Of a stretch of DNA of 64,000 bases, positions 20,986-33,854 are shown one piece after another (position 1 is the first letter of the stretch; each line of letters begins with the position of its first letter). The notes beneath the pieces were generated by a model. That model was not told the DNA's origin, did not search any database, and worked only from the letters and a program-made list of their open reading frames with translations. Source of the DNA: Chlorophyllum brunneum (lineage: Eukaryota > Basidiomycota > Agaricomycetes > Agaricales > Agaricaceae); assembly GCA_963576785.1 (NCBI GenBank), contig OY756144.1, forward strand, positions 558,001 through 622,000, given 5' to 3'. Both the position numbers and the translations under genes were made by a program.

Positions 20986-22983
20986 ATGGCCCCCTTGCAA
21001 GAGGAATTTCAGCCGATGATCAATCGTACATTGGGCGCCGTATTTATTGGCTTTGCGTTCGCGTGTGCGGTATATGGCATTTTGGTCACTCAAGTATTCC
21101 ATTACTTCCATGCATACCCGCTAGACAAGTTGCACTTCAAATGCACAGTGAGTCCTGTCGTTTTGCCTTGATCACTCTCTGACTTGGGTAGGTTGTCGCA
21201 CTCCTGTATGTCCACTGAAAGTACGGAGCTGGGACTTGTTCACTGAGACGTAACTAGGCTTTTAGAAACCGCGGATCAAATGTTCGTTGGGCATTTCGTC
21301 TATTACTATGCCATTGGGAGTTGGGGACAATGGCAGGTGCTCTTGCAAGCTTCAATGATGTGGTATGTCGCTTTATTCTCACTGAGAATTGCGAAAGATT
21401 TATTTGCGCTCTAGGTCCCCTATCGTACGGATTCTTTCCCCTCATCAAAAAAATCACTGACCCACACACACACCCCAGCTGCAAATCTTAACTGGGGCAA
21501 GTATCTTCATTTTGTAAACCACGCATGGACATGTGGAAACTCAATACGCATTGGTTCTTAGTCCATCGTGGGAACCATCGTCAAGACGTAGGTCCCTGCT
21601 ACTCGCTCAAGGGCGCTGAGATTTTCTGACATGTCTGTGTGCAACGCAGTTATTTCGGTCTCCGGGTGTGGCGGTGTACGTCTCAGTTTCTCCTTACAGT
21701 CAAGCTTCCTCGAGCCAAGAATACTGATCAACCGGCACTCGGTAACAGTCAGCGGCCGCAACATCTATATCACCGGCCTAATCGTGAGGATCTTTATCTT
21801 TCGAAGGTGTAAAAAGTGTTGATGAGCGCTCTTTTTTGATAGCTTTTCCTGGCATTTGCACAACTCGGATTGGCCATCTGTATGTGCTCCTACCCCACTC
21901 CGATGTGTTCTTTAACTGATTGTCGGATTGATGGTTTTTTAGCATATTCAGTTAAAGCGTCCGTATCACTTTTGATTGATATCTTGTGGGATCGCGCTCA
22001 TTTAAAATCTTTTCATAGTTTTACGCTCCCAAGTATCTTCGCAGCGCGGAGAATTCAGGTATGCCATACACCGACGCCGTTTCGCGTCTTCTCATATTAG
22101 AGTCAGATCCTTGGATCAGTTTCGTTGGGAACTGGCGTCGTGACCGATATCATAACTGCGGCCACACTATGTTTGTTCTTGAATCGCCTACGAACGGGGT
22201 ACCAAACGTACGTTGCAGGATCCACTGCAGGGCTTAGTCACTCACGAATTGTTTTTTTTTAGCTCCGATTCCCTTGTGAACATGCTCTGTCGTTATGCCA
22301 TCAACACAGGTGTTTTGACTAGGTGAGATTATCGAATCTCGAATTAGCCAACTCATGATGTTAATCCCACGTTGATCGATCTAGCACTGTCAGTCTTGCC
22401 ACACTCATCCTCGTAAGTCTAGACCAAAGCGAATACAAGATCTTTCCTCAGCTGCTATGTTACAGTATGATGTTATGCCGGACGGCAATCTCTATTTCTT
22501 CGCGACGTACTTTATTTTGAGTAAATGTCAGTCATCCTTTTTCTGGGTAACTGGAGACGCGCAACTGAACATTATTCTAGTATATGCGATTTCTTTCATG
22601 GCAACGTATGTCCCGCATGCGACTAAATCACTGCTCAGCAACTCATCTTTACTACTAGCCTCAACACCCGTCGTCAAATTCGTGGTCAAGGCACTGAGCA
22701 ACAGGGCGATACCACGAACCATACCAATATGTTCCACTTGGGTACCCGGATGCCCAGCATGGGTCCGAGCGAATCTGATCAGTGGGACAAGTTGACACCA
22801 CCTTCCTCAAGAGGGAGGAGTGTGCTTCAGGATGTACCGCAGCAACTATATGCGAAGGATGAATTCCCCTATAATTCTTTCTACCCTGGTACAGGGTCAA
22901 AGTACGTTCCGCGATGGTCACTATCATTTTCCCAACTGACAGAGAACTCTCATAGAAACCCTTCTGTTGGTCATGCATTCTAG
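20986..22983 (+). CDS. DUF6534-type seven-helix membrane protein
   Basis: This family is expanded in mushroom-forming fungi. The topology is GPCR-like but the function is unproven. The start MAPLQEEFQPMINRTLGAVF leads into helix 1 (IGFAFACAVYGILVTQVFHY) and the conserved DKLHFK. Further hydrophobic blocks fall in separate exons up to about 22500. The hallmark end of the transmembrane region is present after splicing: ATYFILSKLYAISFMATLN followed by TRRQIRGQG (family pattern SKLY..S..A.LN.R). A hydrophilic cytosolic tail of about 80 residues follows (MFHLGTRMPSMGPSESDQWD). At least eight short introns are needed. The last may splice at GTACGT (about 22901), moving the stop to 22955 instead of 22983. 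The localisation is inferred to be the plasma membrane. Confidence 0.8.
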
Positions 22984-23551
22984 CTCTATCTTATTCTTTT
23001 TTTTGTAGCCTACGTTATTGGTTAAGATGTATTAAGGACTGTTTGTATATATATGTGTGCTCAAGCGCAAGGTTATTTGGTGAAATGACGCGCCGTGACT
23101 GATATATCGATATTACAACTAATCAATTATCTACTAACTATGATTAATTAAACTTTTACACACAGTCATGTGACTTGTAATTGCATTTTGAGAAGCATTG
23201 TCCGGAGGGTGCTCGGCAAAAAGCTTGGATAGTCTACAACTAGATGGACAAGATACTCTGGCGATTAACCCCCGCAAAGACCAGTGGCGTAGACTTCTAT
23301 CAGTGTCATTAGGCGCTCACGGACCGCTCTATGGCCCGACACGATAATAGCACTCCACCATCGCGAAAAGCATGCTTCGTTGACTTCTTCGAACATGAAT
23401 TCTTGGTCATAAGACTGATGTATCGTCAGTGAAGAATGGGCTTCACTTCCCATCTCCACGTACATATACGTGACAATGGGAGATGTTCAAGGATCAACTA
23501 GCTTGGGATTAGCAAGGCTACATCTTGCACCACTTCACAGCGCCACCTAGG
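22984..23551. other. Intergenic region before the GH35 pair
   Basis: The stretch is AT-rich around 23010-23160 with no long frames. The short minus-strand frame 23265-23465 has no recognisable motif. It presumably contains the promoter of the first beta-galactosidase. Confidence 0.45.
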
Positions 23552-26500
23552 ATGGGAACGGAAGAAGGCAGAAAATGGTTGTGGAGCAGAACGTGGCTCG
23601 CGTCGGTATTCGTGATGTTAATGTCAGTCTCGGTATCCTCGATGGTTCCTGCGGGAGCCTCTCACCCATTTCCACGCACTCCGCAAGCGCGAACGGATGA
23701 TGTGAAGTTCGATAACTACAGTCTGTTCTTGAAAGGCCAGAGAATTTTCCTCCAGTAAGTCTTGATTTCGATATTTTTTCAAGTATTAGCATTCTGATTC
23801 TTCGAATCAGCTCGGGCGATTTTCACACTTTCCGATTGCCAGTACCATCTTTATGGCCTGATATTCTCCAAAAGGTCAAGGCGGGGGGCATGAATGGTAT
23901 CAGTGTATATACACACATGGGACTCATCAATCCTGCCCCGGGCGTTGTGGATTTTGACGGCTTCCGCGCTCTTCAGCCGTTGTATGACGCGGCTAGGGAT
24001 GCTGGTATTTGGATAGTCATACGCCCTGGTAAGTAGCAAGCTCAAAATCGTTTTTACATTCTAGCCTTATGATGTGTCCAGGGCCTGTGAGATCTACTAT
24101 TGTCTTTCTATGTCACTTCTTCTCATACCTCTCAGTACATCAATGCCGAAACTACAGCAGGAGGAATCGCTCACTGGGCCACCTCAGAAGTGGCCGGAAA
24201 ACTTCGCACGAATGCTTCGGACTGGAAAGCTGCGTGGCAAGATTACATTCATGGAATAATCAATGTGACGGCGCCGAACCAGATCTCAAATGGTGGACCC
24301 GTCATTGGTAAAGTCTTTTAATACGCTGGCGTCTACCTGTGTACTTATATGAACGTAGCTGTTCAGGTCGATAACGAGTTCGGGCAGGATGACCCCACCC
24401 AGTCGGAATACTTTGTCGACCTTGAAAACGTTTATCATAACTCGGACATTGTCGTACCCTTGACTTATAATGATCCGGGCATGGGTAGGAGCTTTATTAA
24501 TGGCACTGTGAGTACGTGGATTACGCCCTCCAGTATGTGTGATTCAGCTATGTTCTAGGGCGCCGTAGATCTTTATGGGTATGAACTGCGTTTGGTCTCG
24601 CATATCACGTCCTTGAAATTGCCCTAGACTCGACGAATATCCACAGCGCTACAATTGCTCGTTCCCCACGATTTGGATGCCTGTTCAGACGAACTACCAC
24701 CAATATCACGCCGAAGTCAATCCTTCTCAACCTTGGTATTTCCCAGGTACGATCGGGACTCTTCTCGCGCTGGGTTGTTACTCACGTTACCACGTAGAAT
24801 TTCAAGGTGGCGCGTTTGATGCATGGGGACCTACCTCTCCTGGTATAGAGTCAAGCTCCTCCTACTTTTTTGAAATTTTATTCTGGTTATAGGATATGGC
24901 GGCTGTCGCATCTTGACTGGGCCTGACTTTGAAAGTGTCTTCTACCTCCAGCTTTGGGCGAGCAATGCGAAGCTGCTCAACTATTACATGTATTACGGGT
25001 GAGTCTTCCGTAGTTCACAAGCCGCTTCGAACTTATTTTTGGATCAGCGGAACGTCCTGGGGTGGCATTCCTTTCCATGGCGTATATACTTCGTACGACT
25101 ATGGCGGGGCCGTGAGTCCACATTATACTCACAGCACAACGTTATTGACCTGTCAGCAGATCACAGAGTCCCGGGAGCTGACCACCAAGTACGATGAACT
25201 CAAACGACAGGGCCTCTTTCTCCGTAGCTCCCCAGAATTCTACAAGACGGATTGGATTGCAGATTCGTCGACTGGACTCTCTGCCTCGACAAACCAGGCA
25301 GCTTTCGTCACCTTGCTAAGGAATCCTGACACAGGTGCTCAGTTTTTCATCGCGAGGCAGACGGATTCAACTTCAACGTAAGAATTCTCCATCCTCCCGT
25401 GTTCAAGGTTATTCTGACTTTGCACAGCTCGGTGACGACCTTCAAGCTGAATGTTACCACAAGCACTGGATCACTCCAGGTCCCTGCAGTTGCCAATGGG
25501 ATCACGCTTGGCGGGCGAGAGTCAAAAGTCATCGTCACAGACTACTCGTTCGGTGCATCCTCCAAAGCACTATACTCCACTGGACAAGTGCTTTTCGCTG
25601 GCGCGATAGATGGCCGTGACATCTTGTTCATATATGGAAATTCCACACAGGAGCATGAAGTCTCGCTCAACCTCACGGGAACACCAACCAAACTAACCCA
25701 GCCTTCCTCTCCACAAGTCAAAAAAACACGAGGCTCAATGTTTACGACCATCACTATTCTTTCCGGACTGAAAGGGCTCACCACGTTGTACGACTCTGAC
25801 ACTCAGCTGATTCTCTATGCAGAAACGGATACAGCGACTACATTCTGGGCGCCTGTTATTTCTGGAGCAGCCAGTGACCCCTTCCGCAACTATTGGGGCC
25901 TTGGCACGAACCAAACGGTTCTCGTTGGCGGGCCCTACCTTGTCCGAAATGCAACCCTTAGCTCAGGGGGCCGACTTTCGTTGACTGGTGATCTCAAGGA
26001 AGGTACTCAGTTGACCGTTATTGGTCCCAAGACGGTCAAACAGGTGACATGGAACGGGAGGCCTGTTACCCCGGACGCTGGTATAACCTTACCTTCTGCA
26101 ATTGAAGGCACGATTGTCGGCCGATTACGCTTGCATAACGATCTATCCGGGATGAATATACCAAAGTTGACTGGATGGAGATTCAAAGATAGCCTACCGG
26201 AAGTCAATGACCCAGACTTTAGTGATGCGAAGTGGACTTTGGCTGATCATACGACGACGAATATTCCGTGGAAGCCATTCTACGGGGATGGTAGAGTTTT
26301 GTATGGGTGTGATTATGGATTGTTAGTTAATTTCGCCTATTCTGCTTCGAACTCTAGGCTCAGTCTACCCTAGCTGTGAGAATATTGTGTTGTGGAGAGG
26401 GCACTTCCAATCGACCGGACAGGAGAAGAGTATGAACCTGTCAATTAACGGCGGTGAAGGTGGGTAACTGTTCGACTAGATCAACGAAGCGGGACTTTGC

Positions 26501-27667
26501 TGAGATGAAATCTAGCCTTTGCCGCTAGCGTGTGGTTGAACAACGTTTTCCTGAATACTTCGTTCGGCAAGTGAGTACGAGTTCATTTTTTCAGCGTTCT
26601 CTCTCTGACTGAATCTTTATAGTTCAACGAACAACCGAAACATCCTGGAAGAGACAGATGACAAGTTCATTATCCCTGCCGGTATTTTGAAACAAGGCGA
26701 CAATATTGTGACTGTGCTTCATGTACGTCGGCTGTCGCTAGTTTTGCTGAATACACTAAATCTCCCTAGGATAATATGGGATTGAATGAGACCGGCGGAC
26801 GTGAGCTGGGAATTCCATTGAACTAAGACCCTAATTAATGTTCTGTATTTAGCAAACCGGGATGCTTCCAAGAGTCCTCGTGGTATTCGTGGTTTCAAAC
26901 TCGAGGAGGGGACATTCGGTGATTGGAAGGTGCAAGGAAAAGTTGGAGGATATCGCGAGTGAGCTCCCTGCACTAATGTCAAATGGCATCGATTGATGAT
27001 CTTTTTCTTGAACAGCTTCCCTGATAAGACGCGAGGTGAGCTACAGTCCCACCTTGTTGCAGTCCGAGTCCTGATCGTGTAATGCTAGGTATTCTGAACG
27101 AAGGTGGCCTCTTTGGCGAACGCCAGGGTTGGCACCTGCCCGGATTCTCTACAGCAGGGTGGGAACGCCGTGACCTCTCGCAAGGCCTTCCTGATCAGAA
27201 GGCTGGCGTTGGGTTCTTTGTCACGACGCTGGATTTGAATATTCCGCATGGCGTTGACGCGATGCTATCTTTTACGTTTGAGGAGCCGTTCGGGCAACCA
27301 TATCGTACGTATCTGTATGTCAATGGTTGGATGATGGGTAAACGCGTTGCAAACCTGGGGTACGTAGCTCACATGCCTTGAACGTTCAGGAAGATTAAAT
27401 GTTTTTCTACGTAGACCTCAAGCCAAGTTCCCTGTCCACGAGGGTATTCTGAACTATCGCGGTTCGAAGTGAGTGCTGTAGCGGATTAGGTACGGGAGAC
27501 AGGCTGATGGTATAATGTGTAGTACGGTGGCGGTGGCACTATGGGCGATGACACCAAATGTCCCCATCACACCCAAATTAGGGCTGACACTCGACGCTGT
27601 TTATGAGGGTGGAGTAGGTAATGTCCAAGTTAATAACCCGGCTTGGTCACCAAAAGGGAGACAATAG
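23552..27667 (+). CDS. Secreted beta-galactosidase, GH35, tandem copy 1
   Basis: The enzyme removes terminal beta-galactosyl residues, for instance from pectin side chains, outside the cell. The start MGTEEGRKWLWSRTWLAS has a hydrophobic signal or anchor (VFVMLMSVSVSSM). Exons then encode YSLFLKGQRIFL, SGDFHTFRLPVPSLWPDIL, the PYINAETTAGGIAHW strand, the acid/base motif VQVDNEFGQ, and the nucleophile region VEFQGGAFDAWG. After that come GTSWGGIPFHGVYTSYDYG, the long exon 25399-26373 (middle beta-rich domains), and several short exons with RGIRGFKLEEG, GLFGERQGWHLPGF and VALWAMTPNVP, ending in PKGRQ. It fits the roughly 1000-residue five-domain fungal lactase A type. The usual ENE of the acid/base motif reads DNE here. 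It has about 18 introns, and its structure parallels the next gene. Confidence 0.92.
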
Positions 27668-28420
27668 TCCTCCTGGACAAAGAAATCGGATATGAATACC
27701 TTGCAAAAGAAAATTAGATAGGTTATTTACAAAATGTATGGCGCAGCCTGTGAGCGTCAAATGCAATTATGCAGCAGTTGGATGGCGAAATGGACGAGTG
27801 TGCTTTTGGGTGCGTGCAACACCTTAGTCCCTGGCAGTGTCGAGGAGTTGAGTAACTCATGGCGCCATTGTTATACCACAAACGGAGAAACCTGAACAAG
27901 GGCCCTACATGCATGGCAGTATTGAGCCTCAAGGAGAATATTCATACTGTCTCGAAGGCTAGGGATTTCCGAAATTACCCCTGTCCTCATTTTGTTCTCA
28001 CGTGGAAATAAAGTGCATTTTCATGGTTGTATCCCTCTGCTACTCTGTTTTCCAGTTACCTCAATTTCGTTCTCAACTCATCAGGAGATCTGTGCTGAGG
28101 ATCTGGCCGACTTGATTGACGTGCTGCTGCGGGTATTAGTCTCCAGTAACACCGCGACAGGTCTCGAATAACGGCACTGAGCGTTCGCGCGGACCGAGCC
28201 AGAGCCGGACGTGGCAACTCACTCTCAATGACCGCGTAGGGCACTCTTCGCTTGCTTCTTCACCATGGAAAAGCCTAGTCATGGGACCGTGAAGCGCAGT
28301 TCGTTCTTCTCACATCCACCTACAAATACACAGCGATGGGAACCATGCAACTATCAACGCGCCTGGTTTTGGCAAGACCAGTCTCCACACTCTGCTTCAA
28401 ACCGTAGTGCAGGCTCCAAG
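27668..28420. other. Spacer between the two beta-galactosidase genes
   Basis: No gene is recognised. An upstream in-frame ATG at 28265 could extend the second gene's N-terminus by 52 residues, but that extension has no counterpart in copy 1. The spacer should hold the terminator of copy 1 and the promoter of copy 2. Confidence 0.4.
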
Positions 28421-31400
28421 ATGAAAGGGAAGGAAAGCTCCAGGTGGTTATGGGCGGGGACGTGCCTCGCGACGGTGTTGTTGGTGTTAATGTCGTTCTC
28501 GGTGTCCTCAATGGCCTCTGCGAGGACACCACACTCGTTTCCGCGCACAACTGAAGCACGGACGGACGACGTGACGTTCGATAACTACAGTCTGTTTTTG
28601 AAGGGCCAAAGAGTTTTCCTCTAGTAAGTCATCATCTCAACAGTCCTGAAGTAGACTGATTCGGGTCCATTGAACTAGCTCGGGTGAATTCCATACCTTC
28701 CGCCTTCCCGTACCATCTTTGTGGCCTGATATCCTGCAAAAGGTCAAGGCGGCGGGTCTGAATGGCGTTAGTGTGTATACGCATATGGGACTCATTAATC
28801 CTTCCCGAGGCGTTGTGGATTTCGATAGCTTCCGTGCTCTTCAACCTTTGTATGATGCGGCCAAGGCAGCTGGCATATGGGTAGTCTTACGCCCAGGTGA
28901 GTGAATCATCTCGAATTTCAAGGTTCTAATCTGACGATTCATGTAGGTCCTGTAAGTTCCAACAAAGCAAGTTTGATTTATCACATTCTCATGTTCTCCA
29001 GTATATCAATGCCGAAACGACCGCCGGAGGAATTGCCCATTGGTCAACTTCAGAGGTGGCAGGAACCCTTCGCACGAACGACACGGATTGGAAAGCAGCA
29101 TGGCAGGCATATATTCAAGGAATCATCTCAGTGACTGCGCCAAACCAGATTTCCAACGGCGGTCCAGTAATTGGCGAGTAGGGTTCATATTTGCGTGTTT
29201 TACTCGTTCTGACCCACGTCTAGCCATTCAAATTGATAACGAGTATTCACAGAACCCCATCTCGCACGCGGAATATTTTGTTGATCTCGAAGACGCCTAT
29301 CATGCTTCCAATATTGTGGTTCCTTTGACCTACAACGATCCAGGCATGGGTCGAAACTTTATCAACGGCACGGTGAGTTTGTGCGTTTCTTCTCCTGGCA
29401 ACAACATTAAACGCTTTCTAGGGCGCGGTCGATCTCTATGGGTAAGATTTTCCTTTCGTCCGCAGGTCGCCTTCCTGACCCGAGTCTAGACTCGATTCAT
29501 ATCCGCAGGGCTTTGACTGTTCAAACCCCACGGTCTGGAGGGGTGTCACAACCAACTATCAACAATATCATGCGCAGGTCAACCCTTCTCAAGCTTGGTA
29601 TATTCCAGGTATAGTAGGCGCTCTCTTGAGAGATTCTCATTCTCAGTCCGCCATGCAGAATTCCAAGGTGGATCATTTGATGCCTGGGGACCGACAGCAC
29701 CTGGTATGATAATATACCGCCTCAGCTAGATGAGTTTGCTAACGAAGACTTCAGGATACGCGCCATGCCGTGAATTGACTGGACCCAACTTCCAATCCGT
29801 CTTCAACCTTCAACTCTGGGCAAGTAATGCAAAAATGATTAATTATTATATGATCTACGGGTAATGTTATCCAGTATGGTCATGACATCGTTGCATGCTC
29901 ATAGCTGGACTAGTGGAACGTCCTGGGGTGCAATCCCTTTCCATGGTGTATACACTTCTTACGACTACGGGGCTTCCGTGAGTTGGCCCTTCTTGAGTCT
30001 GACAGTGATTTAATACCGCTGACAGATCGCGGAAAACCGTGAGCTGACTACCAAGTTTGATGAGCTCAAGCGACAAGGCCTCTTCCTCCGCAGCACAAGG
30101 GACTTTTATAAGACGGATTGGGTGGCAGACGCGTCAACTGGACTCTCTGTATCAACGAACCCGGCGGCGTTCATCACCTTGTTGAGGAACCCGGACACAG
30201 GCGCTCAATTCTACATTGCTAGGCAGAGAGATTCAACCTCGACGTGAGTTTCCCGACACCTTCATGTAGGACTTGTCCTGACTTTTTACAGCGCGGTGAC
30301 AACTTTCAAGCTGAACATCACCACAAGTACTGGGTCGCTCCAGGTCCCCACAGTTGCAAAGGCGATTACGCTTGGTGGACGAGAGTCAAAGGTCATTGTA
30401 ACTGATTACTCGTTCGGTGCATCCTCCAAGGCACTCTACTCCACCGCCTCCGTCTTCTTCGCTGGCACGATAGATGGTCGTGACATCTTATTCCTGCACG
30501 GAAATTCAACACAAGAGCACGAAGCCTCACTCCAGCTCACGGGGACACCAACCAATCTAGCTCAGCCCTCCTCTTCGCAAGTCCAGGAAACGCACGGGTC
30601 AAATTTCACCACCATTAACATTCTTGCAGGACTCAAGGGCCTTGTGACGTTATACGATTCCGATACTCAACTCATACTGTATGCCGATTCAGAGACTGCG
30701 GCTACGTTCTGGGCGCCTGTTATCCCTGGAGCGACGGATGACCCTCTCCGCAATTATTGGGGTATTGGCACAAACCAAACCGTCCTTGTTGGAGGGCCCT
30801 ACCTAGTGCGAAATGCAACCCTCAGTTCAGGAGGCCAGCAACTTTCGTTGACTGGTGATCTCAAAGAAGGCGTGCGGCTGACTGTCATTGGTCCGAAGAC
30901 GATTAATCAGGTTACATGGAATGGTGATTCCGTTACTCCCGATGCTGCCGCTACCTTGCCTTCTGCTGTTGGAGGTTCCATAGTCGGAAAATTGGGTTTA
31001 GATAGTGATGTCACTGGGATCAGTGTTCCGAAGTTGACTGGGTGGAAGTTCAAGGACAGCTTACCGGAAGTGAATGAGGCGAACTTTAGTGATGCGAGCT
31101 GGACGTTGGCGAATAAGACGACGACGAATATTCCGTTCAAGCCGTATTATGGCGATGGAAGGATTTTGTATGGGTGTGATTACGGTTTGTGAGTAGCTTG
31201 TTTCTTGGTTCGGGACTGAACTTCGTTGAGCCTGGTGACTAGCTGTGAGAATGTTGTTTTGTGGAGAGGGCATTTCCACTCCACTGGGCAGAAGAGTATG
31301 AATCTGTCGATCAATGGTGGTGAAGGTAAGTTTTGGTTGACCAGGTGACGATGCGGAATACTGACGAGATGACTTTCAGCCTTTGCTGCTAGCGTTTGGC

Positions 31401-32532
31401 TCAACAATGTTTTCTTGAACACGTCATTTGGCAAGCGAGTGTTGACCCACATTCACACAAGTTTCCCTGTACTAACTTCATGTAGCTCAACCAACAATCG
31501 TCATAGATTGGAGGAGACTGATGATAAGTTCACCATCCCCGCTGGCGCACTGAAGAACGGAGACAACGTTGTTACTGTAGTTCAGGTATGTATTGGTTAC
31601 CGATAGATTGAGTGGGATGTTGAACCTTCATAGGACAACATGGGTTTGAATGAAACTGGATGTGAGTTTGACACACATTACGTTAGGGCTGAAGTTAATG
31701 TCCTTGGACTTAGCAACCCCGAACGCATCGAAGAGTCCTCGTGGCATTCGTGGCTTTAAACTCGACCGAGGAAAGTTTGGTGATTGGAGGGTGCAAGGCA
31801 AAGTTGGAGGATACCGCAAGTGAGTTCTGGTTTACTATTACCCAATGATATTGACTGAACTTGCTTCCGCTGACTAGCTTCCCTGACAAGACACGAGGTA
31901 TGCAACACGTTAATCTGGTTATATGCTTCGCTTATGACACCCGGCGCTAGGTGTCCTGAATGAAGGTGGACTCTTTGGCGAACGTCAGGGCTGGCATCTA
32001 CCAGGATTCTCGACTGCTGATTGGCAAAGTCGCGATCTCGCACAAGGCCTTCCTGGTCAGAAAGCTGGTGTTGGGTTTTTCGTCACTACGTTTGACTTGA
32101 ATATTCCCCATGACGTTGATGCAATGTTCTCTTTCACGTTTGAGGAAGCGTTTGGACAACCATATCGGGTGTATTTGTTCGTCAATGGGTGGATGATGGG
32201 TAAACGTGTTGGAAACCTTGGGTACGTGACGAACTATATGCTATTCGACACCAAGGTACTGATCATTGCTTCTGCCTAGACCTCAATCTAAGTTCCCAGT
32301 TCATGAAGGCATCTTGAACTACCGAGGAACCAAGTGAGTCATACGACCATGAACTTTATAATGCGGCCGCTAATATTGATTAATTAGTACGGTGGCGGTG
32401 GCTTTGTGGGCGATGACACCGAATGTCGCGATTACACCGAACTTGCAATTGGCCATCGACGCTGTTTTCGAGGGCGGTGTAGGGAATGTACAGGTGGATA
32501 ATCCGGCGTGGTCTGCACAAGGAAGGCAGTAG
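28421..32532 (+). CDS. Secreted beta-galactosidase, GH35, tandem copy 2
   Basis: This is a paralogue of the gene at 23552-27667, in the same orientation and with the same exon pattern. The chosen start MKGKESSRWLWAGTCLA matches copy 1, and a signal segment (TVLLVLMSFSVSSM) follows. Exon 1 ends CTCTA|GTAAGT, so the apparent TAG is split by the intron and becomes Tyr in YSGEFHTFRLPVP. Key motifs are IQIDNEYSQ (acid/base, DNE instead of ENE), AEFQGGSFDAWG (nucleophile), GTSWGAIPFHGVYTSYDYG, and the long exon 30296-31192 encoding the middle domains. The end is GLFGERQGWHLPGFST, VALWAMTPNVA and a stop after AQGRQ at 32532. The enzyme appears intact. Surface and signal residues differ from copy 1 more than the active site, consistent with an old tandem duplication. 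Confidence 0.92.
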
Positions 32533-33448
32533 TGCGTGTGGATGAAACGGGGCCCGATGATATGTTTGCTTTCAAGGGACTCAGAGCAAAATTCGCTGAA
32601 AATCAAGTATTCAAATATGTAGTGTTGTTGAATGCGAATGCAAACACTACGATGTGCCATGGCGGGAACGAGGGCCCTGTCAAGTTTACCTACCGACTGC
32701 CTGATGGCATTCCTAGCGCAAATCTTGATGTATCTCATCGCCCTACTTCAGAGCCCATATGCAGAAAGTTCGCTAAGTCATCTAACCGGCACTTATGGTG
32801 GCAAACACTCCTTAAAAGGATCCTGCTGTAGTTGGGGGTCAAGTAAATAGGTAAGGGACACAGTGGACTAATGGAGGGGTGAGATGGCATTTGAGGGCCA
32901 GCTAGCATTCGAGGCTGCATAGGTCATATAGCTTCGATGCTTCGTCGATCTGAGGTTTCGGTTGCCAGCTCAACACCACCATTTCCGTGTGCGGGAAGTA
33001 CAATGACATACGTCATGGCTTTTGTTGGGTCATCGGGAAGGCGGAATCACAAATTTGGTCCTGGGCTAGCTGTATGCATGATGCATAATTGTCTTCGAAG
33101 GGCTTAGGCAGTTGCAGCAACATATGGCAACTCTCCAATTCCAACATAGTCAAGACCTAACATTGCTCAACTGAGTAAGTGTATGTAAGATGTTTATTGA
33201 CCTTTACTAACTTCTGGTGCCACTGCATCTTCGGGTCCTCCTTGATGCTGCACAATCGAAGGTCGCAGGATCGCTGGGATGTGCAAGTTGGCAACACTTC
33301 TCCAGCCCCTATGGCCAGTTTACAGCTCCTCTCATAGATTTTATTGACTCTCACCTTCCGGCCTCTGCTTATCGGCCTCCGAGGCTTTGCATTGAACTCC
33401 TTTGTGGCTATCAAGCCAATTCGACACGAAATGCTGGAAATGCAATGG
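32533..33448. other. 3' flank of GH35 copy 2, shared in part with 41630-41960
   Basis: About 300 bp after the stop (32533-32850) match 41630-41960 downstream of the ruined third GH35 copy, with landmarks CTCATCGCCCTACTTCAGAG and CTTAAAAGGATCC. Tandem duplication therefore included 3' flank. The remaining bases to 33448 show no gene. The last 58 bases (33391-33448) reappear at 40775-40832 beside the fourth LTR. Confidence 0.6.
33444..33448. repeat. Target-site duplication AATGG, left copy
   Basis: AATGG directly precedes the first LTR and is found again directly after the fourth LTR at 41146-41150, as expected for a 5-bp duplication made by Ty3/gypsy integrase. Confidence 0.75.
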
Positions 33449-33761
33449 TGTTACGAACTATAGATAGTGTTACAAACTATAGATAGACCATTCATTCCTA
33501 TCTTGTGCCCGTCACCTCGTGTACCCTCATACTTGTTTCACTTCTCATTTCATTCCCTGTTTCACCCCTAAAGGCTATGCCTTCTACCTGACTCGTTTAC
33601 TCCTCTCCCTTATTATTAACCATCACCACTAGTATATAAAGTGTAGTAATACTTGATGTATTCCTTACACTTTACCAATCGTATCATCCCTTCTTCCTTT
33701 CTCTACTTCCTTTCCTTTATCCAAAGGCTTGCAACCTGAGTCAGAGACTAAGGTTGTAACA
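33449..33761 (+). repeat. LTR copy 1 (5' LTR)
   Basis: The 313-bp repeat is bounded by TGTTAC...GTAACA. It starts with a 19-bp unit repeated twice in tandem (TGTTACGAACTATAGATAG), a feature shared only with LTR copy 4. It contains TATATAAA at 33633. The primer-binding site lies directly downstream, so this is a true 5' LTR. By hand it differs from copy 4 at about 7 positions and from copy 2 at about 16 plus the 19-bp unit. Confidence 0.93.
33633..33678 (+). promoter_or_regulatory. LTR promoter: TATA box and predicted transcript 5' end
   Basis: TATATAAA at 33633-33640 is followed 34 bp later by ACACTTTACCAA (33667-33678). This spacing is right for the first transcribed bases. The same 12 bases are exactly complementary to the sequence just after the LTR (33763-33774). 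Confidence 0.6.
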
Positions 33762-33762
33762 T

Positions 33763-33774
33763 TTGGTAAAGTGT
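33763..33774 (+). other. Primer-binding site, predicted self-priming type
   Basis: TTGGTAAAGTGT, one base after the LTR end, is the exact reverse complement of ACACTTTACCAA inside the LTR at the predicted RNA start. In the Tf1/sushi group of Ty3/gypsy elements the RNA's own 5' end folds back onto this site and primes reverse transcription instead of a tRNA. The pairing is seen; the mechanism is inferred. Confidence 0.7.
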
Positions 33775-33854
33775 CATTCGACTCACCTTGCAAGAGAGGT
33801 GCCACTATTCGTAGCTAGGCTTGGAATAATAGCCTCCGACCAGGACAACAGTAT

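Noticed and set aside
28421..28632. Premature stop TAG at the end of exon 1 of GH35 copy 2
   Set aside because: The bases are CTCTA|GTAAGT: the donor splits the codon, and splicing gives Tyr in YSGEFH, matching copy 1.
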